From Streptomyces sp. Tue 6430 (GTDB taxonomy: Bacteria; Actinomycetota; Actinomycetes; Streptomycetales; Streptomycetaceae): DNA of 64,000 bases. The stretch is taken from assembly GCA_021568835.1 (NCBI GenBank), contig JAKGSH010000010.1:5394001-5458000 (forward strand), in the 5' to 3' direction. How positions within the stretch are numbered: position 1 is the stretch's first letter; each line of letters starts with the position of its first letter. Below are positions 44,362 through 53,063 of the stretch, piece after piece. The translations under genes were made by a program, and so were the position numbers. The notes under the pieces were generated by a model, which saw only the letters and a list, made by a program, of their open reading frames with translations, did not search any database and was not told the DNA's origin.

Positions 44362-44910
44362 TCAGAGGGAGGCCGGGGCCGCCGTGCGGCCGGACTCCAG
44401 GTCGAGCAGGAACCGCTTGGCCGCGACACCGCCCGCGTATCCGGTCAGGCGACCGCCCGAGCCGACGACCCGGTGGCAGGGCAGCACCACGCACAGGGGG
44501 TTCGCACCGAGTGCGGTGCCCACGGCCCGCGCGGCCCGCGGCCGTCCGAGCGCGGCGGCCAGCTCGGCGTAGGTGCCCGTCACCCCGTACGGAAGGATTC
44601 CGCCCAGCCGTTCCACGGTCGTGCGGCTGAACGGTGTGGCCAGGCGAAGGTCCATCGGCACGGTGAAGGAGCGGCTGCGGCCCGCGAGGTACGCGTCCAG
44701 CTGGCGGCCCGCCTCCTCGATGATCCGCAGCTGGGCGGGGGTGGCGGCGTCGGCGTCCACGACGGTCAGGCCACCTCGGGCGAGCCGTGCCACCGCTCGC
44801 TCGCGGTCGTCGAAGGCGCACAGCACCAGCGCGTCGTCGGTGGCCGACAGGGCCAGGGGACCCAGCGGGGTGGGGTGCGAGACGAGTGCTGCGGTGAGTG
44901 GGGTGGGCAT
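44362..44910 (-). CDS. ogt: Methylated-DNA-protein cysteine S-methyltransferase (Ogt type)
   Basis: A suicide DNA-repair protein of 182 residues that moves alkyl groups from O6-alkylguanine onto its own Cys. The N-terminal ribonuclease-like domain is followed by the DNA-binding HTH (GTYAELAAALGRPRAARAVG, with the Arg finger) and the acceptor motif LCVVLPCHRVVGSGG. The end is GYAGGVAAKRFLLDLE. ATG 44910 has GAGAGG upstream. It is the third gene of the sigma-ada-like-ogt-oxygenase operon and is intact. Confidence 0.94.
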   Translation of the reverse strand: MPTPLTAALVSHPTPLGPLALSATDDALVLCAFDDRERAVARLARGGLTVVDADAATPAQLRIIEEAGRQLDAYLAGRSRSFTVPMDLRLATPFSRTTVERLGGILPYGVTGTYAELAAALGRPRAARAVGTALGANPLCVVLPCHRVVGSGGRLTGYAGGVAAKRFLLDLESGRTAAPASL

Positions 44911-44945
44911 GGGAACCTCTCTGTGGTGCTCTGTGGCGCGCCTGG

Positions 44946-45752
44946 TCAGACGGTGATGGGCCGGCAGCTCTTGCAGGCCCGGTAACCCGCCTCGCGGGCG
45001 TCCTGCGCGGTGCGGAAGTGCACCCGGTGCCCGGGAGTGATGCGGCGGGCGTGGGCGCAGGTCGGGTGGCAGTAGATGAAGGTGGTGTCGCTGCCGAGGA
45101 ACACCGCGCCGGCCCGGGACAGCTCCTTCACCCGGCGCATGTCGATGTGCTCGGCCCGGCGCAGGGCCGCGCCGGCCTTCGGCAGGTACGCGGCGTCGCA
45201 GGGCGAGCCGTTGTCGTGCGTGACCCGGTGGCACGGTATGAGCACGGCGACGGGGTTGGACGCCAGCGCGCGCAGGACGTCGGAGGCCGAGGGCGGAATC
45301 CCGGTGGCGGCCTCGCGGGCGATCCAGCTGAGCGGCCGCAGCTGCCCCGCGGGGATGTTCCGTACGGCCTCCAGGACCGCGCGCTGTTCCTCCGGCAGGC
45401 CGGACAGGTCGATCGCCAGCCGGCGGGCCCGGCCCGTGCGCAGCGCGGGGAGGAGGCCGGGCAGCGGCTTGCTGCCCGGGATCGCCGAGCGGCCGGTGCG
45501 GGCGCGGTGCAGTTCCTCGAAGGCGGCCCCGGTCAGGCCTGCCGAGTCCAGGCAGGCACCGGTCACGGCCCGTGGGCTGGCGGCCACGAACAGCCCGCCC
45601 GCGGCCGTGTCGAGGCGCACGTAGCTGTCGTAGTGGTCCTCGGAGATGCCCACGCGGCGCAGTACGCGCAGCGCGAAGTCCTCCGGTGCGGCCGGTGCGA
45701 GCTCCGGCAGACGCCGCGTGACCGCGTCGTCGTCGCTGTCGCTCTCGTTCAC
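44946..45752 (-). CDS. Ada-like alkylation-response protein with reversed domain order
   Basis: A 268-residue protein with an O6-alkylguanine transferase-like domain first and an Ada metal-binding domain last. The N-terminal part ends in the acceptor motif AVLIPCHRVTHDNGSPCD (about 195-215). The C-terminal part, SDTTFIYCHPTCAHARR ... YRACKSCRPI, has the four Cys that bind zinc and accept methyl from phosphotriesters in Ada. In Escherichia coli Ada the zinc domain is N-terminal, so this order is swapped, and no AraC-type HTH is visible. The GTG start overlaps the ECF sigma stop (GTGA). It is probably a methylation sensor and repair protein coupled to the sigma factor. Confidence 0.8.
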   Translation of the reverse strand: MNESDSDDDAVTRRLPELAPAAPEDFALRVLRRVGISEDHYDSYVRLDTAAGGLFVAASPRAVTGACLDSAGLTGAAFEELHRARTGRSAIPGSKPLPGLLPALRTGRARRLAIDLSGLPEEQRAVLEAVRNIPAGQLRPLSWIAREAATGIPPSASDVLRALASNPVAVLIPCHRVTHDNGSPCDAAYLPKAGAALRRAEHIDMRRVKELSRAGAVFLGSDTTFIYCHPTCAHARRITPGHRVHFRTAQDAREAGYRACKSCRPITV

Positions 45753-46339
45753 CTCGTCACCTCCTTCAGCGCCGTCGGCTCCCATCCGAGGGTGCGGCGC
45801 AGGCCGGCCAGCCCACGGGAGACCTGCGCCTTGGCGGTGCCGACCGCGCAGCCCTGCACCTCGGCCACCTCCGCGTAACTCATCCCGACGACATGGTGGA
45901 GCACGACCGGTATGCGGTGGTGCTCGGGTAAGGCCGACAGCGCCGTGACCAGGCGCGACCGGTCCTCCGTCGTCACCGCACGCTCCTCCGGACCGGGGCT
46001 GTGGTCCGGCCAGACGTCCATGGTCTCCTCCACGGGCAGCCCGGCCGTGACCGGACGCCGTTTCCGTGTGCGGACGTGATTGCGCCACACGTTCGCCGCG
46101 ATGGTCATCAACCACGCACGGGGACGCAGCTCACGGCGCCGTGCGGGGGTGTACCCCTGCAGGGCCGTGTAGGCGCGCAGAAACGTGTCCTGTCCCAGGT
46201 CGTCCGCCTCGGCGAAGGAGCCGGAGACCCGGTACAGGAACGCGTGCACCGCCCCGGCGTGCACCCGGACCAGCTCGGTGAAGCCGGCTTCGAGGTGCGC
46301 CGCCAGGAGATCGGTCAGCTGTTCTGCCTTCTCGTCCAT
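45749..46339 (-). CDS. ECF-type sigma factor leading the alkylation-repair operon
   Basis: A 196-residue group IV sigma factor. Region 2: VHAFLYRVSGSFAEADDLGQ, then DTFLRAYTALQGYTPARR and AWLMTIAANVWRNHVRTRKR. Region 4: LVTALSALPEHHRIPVVLHH, then GMSYAEVAEVQGCAVGTAKAQ and RGLAGLRRTL. ATG 46339 is chosen; an upstream GTG three codons earlier is possible. It overlaps the Ada-like gene. A promoter-like motif (46349-46375) ends about 10 bases before the start, implying an almost leaderless, probably self-controlled transcript. No classical anti-sigma gene is adjacent; the Ada-like protein may be the regulator. Confidence 0.88.
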   Translation of the reverse strand: MDEKAEQLTDLLAAHLEAGFTELVRVHAGAVHAFLYRVSGSFAEADDLGQDTFLRAYTALQGYTPARRRELRPRAWLMTIAANVWRNHVRTRKRRPVTAGLPVEETMDVWPDHSPGPEERAVTTEDRSRLVTALSALPEHHRIPVVLHHVVGMSYAEVAEVQGCAVGTAKAQVSRGLAGLRRTLGWEPTALKEVTR

Positions 46340-46348
46340 CACTGAGAC

Positions 46349-46375
46349 AAACACCGTCCGGGGGCAGGGTGTTGC
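46349..46375 (-). promoter_or_regulatory. Putative ECF promoter, copy 1 (GCAACACC-N12-GGTGTTT)
   Basis: Read on the minus strand, GCAACACC (46375-46368), a 12-base spacer and GGTGTTT (46355-46349) precede the ECF sigma start. The same 15 bases with the same spacing occur before the SDR gene at 61792-61818. GCAAC and TGTTT lie 17 bases apart, as in ECF -35/-10 pairs. AACACC and GGTGTT are also an inverted repeat, so a repressor operator is an alternative. Confidence 0.65.
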
Positions 46376-46391
46376 AGACGTGCGGGAGCGG

Positions 46392-47167
46392 TCACCGGTG
46401 GACGGCCGGAGCGTCCAGCGCCGAGCTGCCGACCAGGACCGCCTGATACAGGCGCTGCATCCGGGGGACGGGCTCGATCCCCAGGGAGTCGCCGAGCGCC
46501 CGGCGCAGGTGGTGGAAGACGTCACCGGCGCGTTCGCGCTCGCCGGAGCGGTACAGCGCCACCATCAGCTGGGCGTGCACGTTCTCGTGAGTGGGGTGGC
46601 GCGCGGCCAGATCACTCAGCTCGTCGACCAGCTCACGATGCTTGCCGAGCGCCAGGTCGGCCTCTATGCGCTGTTCCAGGACCCCCTGCCGGGTCTCCGC
46701 CAGTTCCGCCAGGTGGGGTGAGCTGAGGGGGCCCGTGCTGACGTCGGACAGCGCGGGGCCGCGCCACTGCGCGAGGGCCAGGGTGAACATCTTCGAGGCC
46801 GTCCGGTGGTCCCCGGTGGCGGCTGCCAGGTGTCCCAGCCGGGTCAGCTCCGTGAACCGGAATCGGTCGAAATCGGCCGTTTCGAGGGCGAGCTGATAGC
46901 CCTGGTTCCTGGTCAGGAGCAGATGGCTGCGGTCCCTGCGGGGGCCGCGCAGGGCCTGCCGTATGTGGAGCACGTAGGTCTGGAGCGTGGACATCGCACT
47001 CTTGGGGGAGTGGAACCCCACAATTCGGTGATGCAGTCGCTCGCCCGTACCATCTGCGGCGTGTGCAGCATCAGGAATGCGAGGAGCTGGCGCGGTTTCG
47101 GTGCACTCGGCACCAGATTCACTCCGGTGTCGGAAAGCAATAGGGGGCCGAGAATACCCGAATTCAT
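46392..47167 (-). CDS. SARP/AfsR-type BTAD transcriptional regulator (apparent frameshift)
   Basis: About 258 residues. The N-terminal OmpR-like winged helix (ILGPLLLSDTGVNLVPSAPK, PRQLLAFLMLHTPQMVRAS) and, after one base is restored in the GGGGG run 47004-47008, TPPKSAMSTLQTYVLHIRQ form the SARP DNA-binding domain. The bacterial transcriptional activation domain follows (HLAAATGDHRTASKMFTLAL, VHAQLMVALYRSGERERAGD). It is a pathway-type activator. It lies 52 bases upstream of the ECF sigma gene on the same strand and downstream of the biosynthetic operon. Its promoter region (47168-47260) is unusually AT-rich. It may control either neighbour. Confidence 0.85.
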
Positions 47168-47309
47168 GAAGAGTTCCTATCCCCGTAATGTCGTCACACT
47201 TCGAACTGGCATTCTATTTTCTTGAGCGAGACTAGGAGAGTGTCACATCGGCGTCAAACGCAAAAGGGGATGATAGCGAATCGAGTCGACCGGCCGGTTT
47301 CCTCGATCT

Positions 47310-48278
47310 TCAGAAAGGCAGTCGGTCGGCTATTTGATCTGCGGCGTCCGGGCCGTAGGCGCATCTGATGCGGGCCGTCAGCCGCTCCCGCACCAGCGGG
47401 TAGTCCTGGGCCTCGGTCGACTCGAGCGCCGCTGCCGCCAGGGCGCACCCGAGCTGCGCCCCGCGCTCGGCGCGCCACCCCCAGACGGCACCCGCCAGGA
47501 AACCGGCGCGGAACGCCTCGGCGGTCCCGGACGGATCGCCCTCCCCCACCGCGCGCACCGCCTCGACACCGGCCGCGGGGCGCCCGCGCCGCACGACGGC
47601 CGCCCCGCGCGGCCCGCGTGTCACGACCCAGGTGCCCACCCTGCCGAGCAGTTCCGCCTCGCCCCACCCGGTGAGGTCGCGCAGCAGCGGCACGTCGAAC
47701 TCGTCCGTGAACGCGTAGCGGGCCCCGTCGACGAGCCTGCGGGCCTGGCGGCCGGTGAGGCGGGACAGCTGGTCGCCGGGGTCGGCCGCGAAGGGGATGC
47801 CGAGCCGCCTGCACTCCTCGGTGTGCCGCACCATGGCCTCGACGTCCCCCGCCGCCACCACCACGAGCCCCAGCCCGCCGATACGGCGTGCGGCCGGCAG
47901 CAGGGTGATGTGCCGGGACTCCGGCTGCGCGCCGTCGTACGACAGCCTGAGCCGGCCGTCCTCGGCGTCCCTGATCTCCACCGCCCGTGCCGTGTCCAGT
48001 TCCTCGCTGACGCGGACGAGTTCGAGGTCCACGCCGTACGACAGCAGGGAACGGCCGTAGTCGGCGAAGTCCTTGCCGACCGCCCCGGCCAGGAGCGGGC
48101 GCAGGGCGAGACGGCCCAGTCCCACGGCGATGTTGGCGCCCGCCCCGCCGCGGCGCACCCGCAGGGTGTCGGCCCGCACCGCGGCGGCGCCGCGGCCCAT
48201 CGCCGTGCCGTCGGCGAGCCGGCCCGCGACGGTCAGCACCTGGTCGGTCGCGATGGCGCCGGTCACGGCTATGCGCAT
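47310..48278 (-). CDS. PfkB-family sugar/nucleoside kinase, possibly adenosine kinase
   Basis: A 322-residue ribokinase-fold protein. Visible are GGAGANIAVGLGRLALRPLL (substrate region), GAVGKDFADYGRSLL, and VVTRGPRGAAVVRRG. The usual anion-hole signature GAGDAF appears as VGEGDPSGTAEAFRAGFL: the catalytic Asp is kept but residues are inserted, which may alter activity. ATG 48278 has AGGAG 9 bases upstream; a TTG three codons earlier is less likely. It lies directly behind metK. An adenosine kinase there would remove the adenosine formed from S-adenosylhomocysteine after methylation; this is inferred from context. Confidence 0.78.
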   Translation of the reverse strand: MRIAVTGAIATDQVLTVAGRLADGTAMGRGAAAVRADTLRVRRGGAGANIAVGLGRLALRPLLAGAVGKDFADYGRSLLSYGVDLELVRVSEELDTARAVEIRDAEDGRLRLSYDGAQPESRHITLLPAARRIGGLGLVVVAAGDVEAMVRHTEECRRLGIPFAADPGDQLSRLTGRQARRLVDGARYAFTDEFDVPLLRDLTGWGEAELLGRVGTWVVTRGPRGAAVVRRGRPAAGVEAVRAVGEGDPSGTAEAFRAGFLAGAVWGWRAERGAQLGCALAAAALESTEAQDYPLVRERLTARIRCAYGPDAADQIADRLPF

Positions 48279-48322
48279 GGTGATCAACTCCTAGGGAGCC
48301 CAGGCCCGTCAGGAGGCGACGA

Positions 48323-48355
48323 CGCGGCCCCGGACCACGAGGGGCCGGGGCCGCG
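48323..48355. terminator. Intra-operon hairpin between metK and the PfkB kinase gene
   Basis: CGCGGCCCCGG (48323-48333) and CCGGGGCCGCG (48345-48355) pair perfectly with an 11-base loop, in the 90-base gap between metK and the kinase. It could attenuate transcription into the kinase gene or stabilise the upstream message. Confidence 0.6.
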
Positions 48356-48368
48356 TTCGGGCGGACGG

Positions 48369-49589
48369 TTACCGTCCGGCGGCCCGGCGCAGGGCGTCGA
48401 CGCGGTCGGTCCGCTCCCAGGTGAAGTCGGGCAGTTCGCGGCCGAAGTGCCCGTAGGCGGCGGTCTGGGCGTAGATGGGGCGCAGCAGGTCGAGGTCGCG
48501 GATGATCGCGGCCGGGCGGAGGTCGAAGACGTCCGTCACGGCCTTCTCGATGGCGGCCTGCGAGACGGTGGCGGTGCCGAAGGTCTCGACGAAGAGACCG
48601 ACCGGCTCGGCCTTGCCGATGGCGTAGGCGACCTGCACCTCGCACCGGGAGGCCAGCCCCGCGGCGACGACGTTCTTGGCGACCCAGCGCATCGCGTAGG
48701 CGGCGGAGCGGTCGACCTTGGAGGGGTCCTTGCCGGAGAAGGCACCGCCGCCGTGGCGGGCGTAGCCGCCGTAGGTGTCGATGATGATCTTGCGGCCGGT
48801 CAGGCCGGCGTCGCCCATGGGGCCGCCGATCTCGAAGCGGCCGGTGGGGTTGACCAGCAGGCGGTGGCCCTCGGTCTCCAGCTTGATGCCCTCCTGGGCC
48901 AGCTCCTCCAGGACGTGCTCGACGACGTGTTCGCGCACGTCGGGGGTGAGCAGGGAGTCCAGGTCGATGTCACCGGCGTGCTGGGAGGAGACGACGACGG
49001 TGTCGAGGCGCTGGGGCTTGCTGCCCAGGTACTCGACGGTGACCTGGGTCTTGCCGTCCGGGCGCAGGTAGGGCACGGTCCCGTCGCGCCGCACCTCGGC
49101 CAGGCGCCGCGACAGGCGGTGGGCCAGGTGGATGGGCAGCGGCATGAGGCTGGGCGTCTCGTCGCAGGCGTAACCGAACATCAGACCCTGGTCCCCGGCG
49201 CCCTGGAGGGCCAGCCGGTCCTCCCGGGCCGACGCGGCGTCGTCGGTCCGCTGTTCGTAGGCGGTGTCGACGCCTCGGGCGATGTCGGGGGACTGGGCTC
49301 CGATGGAGACGGACACGCCGCAGGAGGCGCCGTCGAAGCCCTTGGCGGAGGAGTCGTAGCCGATCTCCAGTACGGCTTCGCGGACGAGGGCGGGGATGTC
49401 GGCGTACGCGCTGGTGGTGACCTCGCCCGCGACGTGGACCTGACCGGTGGTGATCAGGGTCTCCACCGCGACGCGGGCCGTGGGGTCCTGGGCGAGGAGG
49501 GCGTCGAGGATCGTGTCGCTGACACGGTCGGCGATCTTGTCGGGATGGCCTTCGGTGACGGATTCCGAGGTGAAGAGCCGGGCGGACAT
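48369..49589 (-). CDS. metK: S-adenosylmethionine synthetase
   Basis: Makes SAM from methionine and ATP. 406 residues, intact. Motifs: LFTSESVTEGHPDKIADRVS (ATP His), GAGDQGLMFGYACDE (methionine/ATP loop), DGKTQVTVEY, and GGGAFSGKDPSKVDRSAAYA (P-loop-like). It lies 46 bases behind the CreD-like lyase gene and in the same operon as an O-methyltransferase. Such cluster-borne metK copies are thought to supply SAM during production. A housekeeping metK is expected elsewhere in the genome, which this window cannot show. Confidence 0.96.
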   Translation of the reverse strand: MSARLFTSESVTEGHPDKIADRVSDTILDALLAQDPTARVAVETLITTGQVHVAGEVTTSAYADIPALVREAVLEIGYDSSAKGFDGASCGVSVSIGAQSPDIARGVDTAYEQRTDDAASAREDRLALQGAGDQGLMFGYACDETPSLMPLPIHLAHRLSRRLAEVRRDGTVPYLRPDGKTQVTVEYLGSKPQRLDTVVVSSQHAGDIDLDSLLTPDVREHVVEHVLEELAQEGIKLETEGHRLLVNPTGRFEIGGPMGDAGLTGRKIIIDTYGGYARHGGGAFSGKDPSKVDRSAAYAMRWVAKNVVAAGLASRCEVQVAYAIGKAEPVGLFVETFGTATVSQAAIEKAVTDVFDLRPAAIIRDLDLLRPIYAQTAAYGHFGRELPDFTWERTDRVDALRRAAGR

Positions 49590-49635
49590 GAGAACTCCAG
49601 GGGTCGGGACGGCAGGGCGTGCGTCAGGACGTGCG

Positions 49636-51051
49636 TCAGGACGTGCGGTGACGTTCCAGGACGTGGTCCACCAGGGAGGCGGCCGCGCCCGTGTACGTGG
49701 CGGGATCGAGCAGGTCCGCCAGTTCCCCGGGACCCGGCGAGGGCCCGATCCCGGGGTGTTCGGCGAGGACGTCGGCCAGGGGCCGTCCGGTGCGCGCGGC
49801 TGTCCCGGCCGACTCCGACAGCAGCCGCTTCGCCGCGGCCCTGCCGAGCCTGGGCGCCAGGACCGCGACGATCCGCTCGGACGACATCAGGGCGCCGGTC
49901 GTGGCCGCGTTGGCCCGCATCCGCTCCTCGTGGACGACGAGCCCCTCGCACAGCTCGACGGCGGTGTGCGAGGCGCCGCCCGCCAGCCGCAGGCATTCCC
50001 GCAGGAGCAGCCACTCGGCGTGCCAGACGCCGCCCGAGCGCTCGTCCTCGGTCACCAGGCACTGCGTCAGCGCACCCGCCAGCGCGGGAACCTGGAGCGC
50101 GGCCGAACGGATCAGGGTGGCCAGTACCGGATTGCGTTTGTGCGGCATGGCCGAGGAGGTGCCGCGCCCGGCCACGGGCGGCTCGCTGACCTCACCGACC
50201 TCGGTGCGGCCCATCGACTGCACGTCCACGGCGATCTTCCCCAGCGCCCCGGTCACGAAGGCCGCGGCCGCGGCCACGTCGGCGACGGGGGAGCGCAGCG
50301 CGTGCCAGGGCAGCGGGGTGGTGGCCAGCCCGGTCTCGGCCGCGAACGCCTTCGACAGCGCCGCCGCGTACGCCGACGCCGCCGTGTCCGCGGCCGGCAC
50401 GCCGTCCACGGCCGAGTACTCCAGATAGCCGGCCAGGGTGCCCGCCGCACCGCCGAGCGAGACGGGCAGCCGGCCGTCGAGCAGCCGGCCGACGCGATCG
50501 GCCGCCTCGCGCACCAGCAGTCCCCAGCCGGCCGCCTTGAGCCCGAAGGTGGTCGGAACGGCGTGCAGGGTCAGCGTCCGCCCGGCCATCAGCGTGTCCC
50601 GGTGCCGTTCCGCCAGCCGGTCCAGCGCCGCCGCGGTGCGCAGCAGGTCGGCGTGGACCAGGCGCAGCGCCCGGTCGCAGACCAGCATGGCACCGGTGTC
50701 GAAGACGTCCTGACTGGTCGAACCGCGGTGCACGTACTCGGCGGCCTTCGGGTCCTCCTCGGCGACGGCCGCGGTGAAGGCGCTGACCAGGCCCACCACC
50801 GGGTTGGCGCTCTCCCGCGCCGCGACGGCGAGCCGGCGCAGGTCGAGCCGCTCCGCGCGGGCGGCCCCGGTGATCGCCGCGGCGGCCCACGCCGGCAGCG
50901 TGCCGAGCCCGGCCTGGGCCCGCGCCAGCGCCGCCTCCGCGTCCAGCATCGCCTGGAGCCAGGCCTCGTCGCCGACCGCCCGCTCCACCGGGGTGCCCGC
51001 CCGCACCGGGGAGAGCAGCCCGGAGTCCAGTCCCGCCGGGTGCGCCGTCAT
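49636..51051 (-). CDS. Fumarase/adenylosuccinate-lyase superfamily enzyme, candidate nitrosuccinate lyase (CreD-like)
   Basis: A 471-residue lyase. Superfamily signatures are EYVHRGSTSQDVFDTGA (about 105-121) and the catalytic flexible loop GTSSAMPHKRNP (about 297-308). In the nitrous acid pathway the CreD-type lyase splits nitrosuccinate into fumarate and nitrite. The ATG start overlaps the stop of the CreE-like monooxygenase gene (ATGA), the same pairing as in known nitrous acid gene sets. The main alternative is a PcaB-type cycloisomerase, which shares the loop motif, but no other protocatechuate genes are nearby. The gene is intact. Confidence 0.75.
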   Translation of the reverse strand: MTAHPAGLDSGLLSPVRAGTPVERAVGDEAWLQAMLDAEAALARAQAGLGTLPAWAAAAITGAARAERLDLRRLAVAARESANPVVGLVSAFTAAVAEEDPKAAEYVHRGSTSQDVFDTGAMLVCDRALRLVHADLLRTAAALDRLAERHRDTLMAGRTLTLHAVPTTFGLKAAGWGLLVREAADRVGRLLDGRLPVSLGGAAGTLAGYLEYSAVDGVPAADTAASAYAAALSKAFAAETGLATTPLPWHALRSPVADVAAAAAFVTGALGKIAVDVQSMGRTEVGEVSEPPVAGRGTSSAMPHKRNPVLATLIRSAALQVPALAGALTQCLVTEDERSGGVWHAEWLLLRECLRLAGGASHTAVELCEGLVVHEERMRANAATTGALMSSERIVAVLAPRLGRAAAKRLLSESAGTAARTGRPLADVLAEHPGIGPSPGPGELADLLDPATYTGAAASLVDHVLERHRTS

Positions 51052-53016
51052 GCCGGCGCCTCCGTCAGCGTCCGGCCGGGGCCCCGCCGGGAGGCGCTCG
51101 CGCCGGCGGGGGCGAGGGCCAGTACCGCCCGCGCGATGGCGTCGGAGTCGCCCAGGGTCACCGAGTTCACCCCGGGCCTGATGCCGGCCGCCGTCACCCA
51201 GTGCACCGCCTCCGTCGGCACCCCGTACGCGAAGCGCCGTGGATGCCTGCGCCCGTACGCGTCGACCAGGTGGTACGGGCGCTCGGTGACCTCCAGTCCG
51301 CCCGTCTCGTAACTCGTGCCGCACGCACCGGGGATGCGGAACGGACGGCACTGCCCGGTGGCCAGCAGCCCGCGCAGCAGCGGGTCGCAGGTCCGGCGCA
51401 GGTCCGGTTCCGGCAGGCGCGCCTCGACCAGCACCCTGGCGCGCACGGGGTCGCCCTCCACCCCGTCCGACTCGGCGACGAACGCTCCCGCCGTGCCGTC
51501 GACGACCACCCTCATGCCCGGCCCGACGAGGTCCAGGACGCCCGCCTCGATCAGCGCGATCAGCTCCTCGATGCGTGAGGGGGCGGGCCGATCGACAGGA
51601 AGGCGTTGAGCGGGGTGTACCAGCCCTCCACCTCGTCCCGGTAGGAGTGGCCGTCCAGGCCGCCGTGGTCGAGGGCGAGCCGCACCTCGTTGCGCAGATC
51701 GCGCAGCACGTCCAGCGCCGCCTTGAGCGGTCCGCTCACGTTGCCCGCCCGGGCCTCGCGCACGTCCCGGCGCAGGTGTTCCAGCGTCCAGCGGCGGAAC
51801 TCCGCCCGGTCGGCGAACTCCCGGTCGCCGTGCGGCCGGAAGATCCGGTCCCAGTCCCACCGCTCGTCGTGCGCGATGCGGTACGCGTCGAGCAGCTCGT
51901 CGGCGGGGGCGGAACCCCCGGGCAGCGAGACGAACCGCTCGACGAACTCCTCCCGTTCGGCCTCCCGGCCCCGGGCGGTCAGCAGCGCCCCGTAGTAGAC
52001 GCTCTCCACCTCCCTGGCGATCAGCGGCCACAGGTCGGTGCCGAAGTGCACGCGCTCACCGTCCACCGCGCGTTCCCGCAGTGCCGCGACCACCCCTCGG
52101 TCAGCACGCGCGGCTCGTGACGGCCGTGCGCGCCCTTCTCGTTGGCGCCGCGGGCGTGGTACGGGATGCCGCGCCGGGAGCCCGCGACGATGCGCGGCTC
52201 CCGGCCGGAGGGGCGGTAGACGAGGCGGTCGCCGACGCGGTCGAACCGGCCTCCGCGCCCCACGGTGAGCAGCGCCATGTGGTCGAAGAAGTTCAGGCCG
52301 AGCCCGCGCAGCAGCACGGTCTCGCCGGACCGCACGTCCGACAGGTCCAGGTCGGCCGGGCTGGCCGGCAGGACGTGCAGCAGCCCGTGGGCCCGCGCGC
52401 GCTGCGAGAGCCGCCGCTGGGCGGAGGGGACGTCGGTCGGCACGTGGCCCTGGGAGAGAACGACCGCGTCGAGTCCGTCGAGGACCTTCCCGTCGGACAG
52501 GACGACCTGCTGCGCGCCGTCCCCGGGCCGCTCCCGCAGGGTGACGGCCCGGGCCCGATGGACCCGCACCCGTACGTGCGGCGGGGCGCCGGAGACCACC
52601 CGGGCGAAGACGTCCTCCAGGTAACGGCCGTAGAAGGCACGGGACGGGTAGTCGTCCGGGCCGAGCCGGCGCGCCTCGGCGCGCACGGCCTCGTCGTGGA
52701 GCGTCGCCCCACCGGGCCCGTCACCGAGCGCGCGCGCCCACGCGTACAGACTGGGGCCGGGCTCGACGGGGCCGTCCATCTCCACGCTGGCGTCGGTGAA
52801 CACGGTCACCTGTGAGGCGACGGTGTTCATCAGCAGCACCCGTGACTGTCCGGTGCGCCACACCCGCCCGGCCCCGGGGCGGTAGGGGTCGACGACGTGC
52901 ACGGTGACCGCCCGGTGAGCGGGAGCGGAGCGTTCGTTGGCGCACAGCCGCTCCAGTACCGACAGACCGCGCGGTCCCGCACCGACGAGGCACAGGTTGA
53001 GGTCACCGCTGGGCAT
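51048..53016 (-). CDS. FAD/NAD(P)-binding monooxygenase, candidate aspartate N-oxygenase (CreE-like; two apparent frameshifts)
   Basis: A flavoprotein of about 656 residues with an N-terminal dinucleotide fold LNLCLVGAGPRGLSVLERL (NAD_binding_9 type), VYRPSGREPRIVAGSRRGIP and a long C-terminal helical region. CreE-type enzymes of this length oxidise L-aspartate stepwise to nitrosuccinate using NADPH and O2. Breaks at CCCC 52093-52096 and GGGGG 51579-51583; repair gives LTEGVVAALRERAVDGERVH and FLSIGPPPSRIEEL. ATG 53016 has GGAGAA upstream. The assignment rests on domain type, length and overlap with the CreD-like lyase gene. Other NAD_binding_9 proteins exist, so substrate identity is inferred. 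Confidence 0.75.
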
Positions 53017-53063
53017 GGTCGTTCTCCATGGGGTCGGGGGAGGGCAGGGACGGAAGGGCTGCC

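Noticed and set aside
48369..49700. SAM riboswitch before metK
   Set aside because: metK follows the lyase gene by only 46 bases inside an operon and no structured leader is visible.
49636..51051. Annotating the lyase as PcaB (3-carboxymuconate cycloisomerase)
   Set aside because: The loop motif allows it, but there are no protocatechuate genes nearby and the gene overlaps a CreE-type flavoprotein gene.
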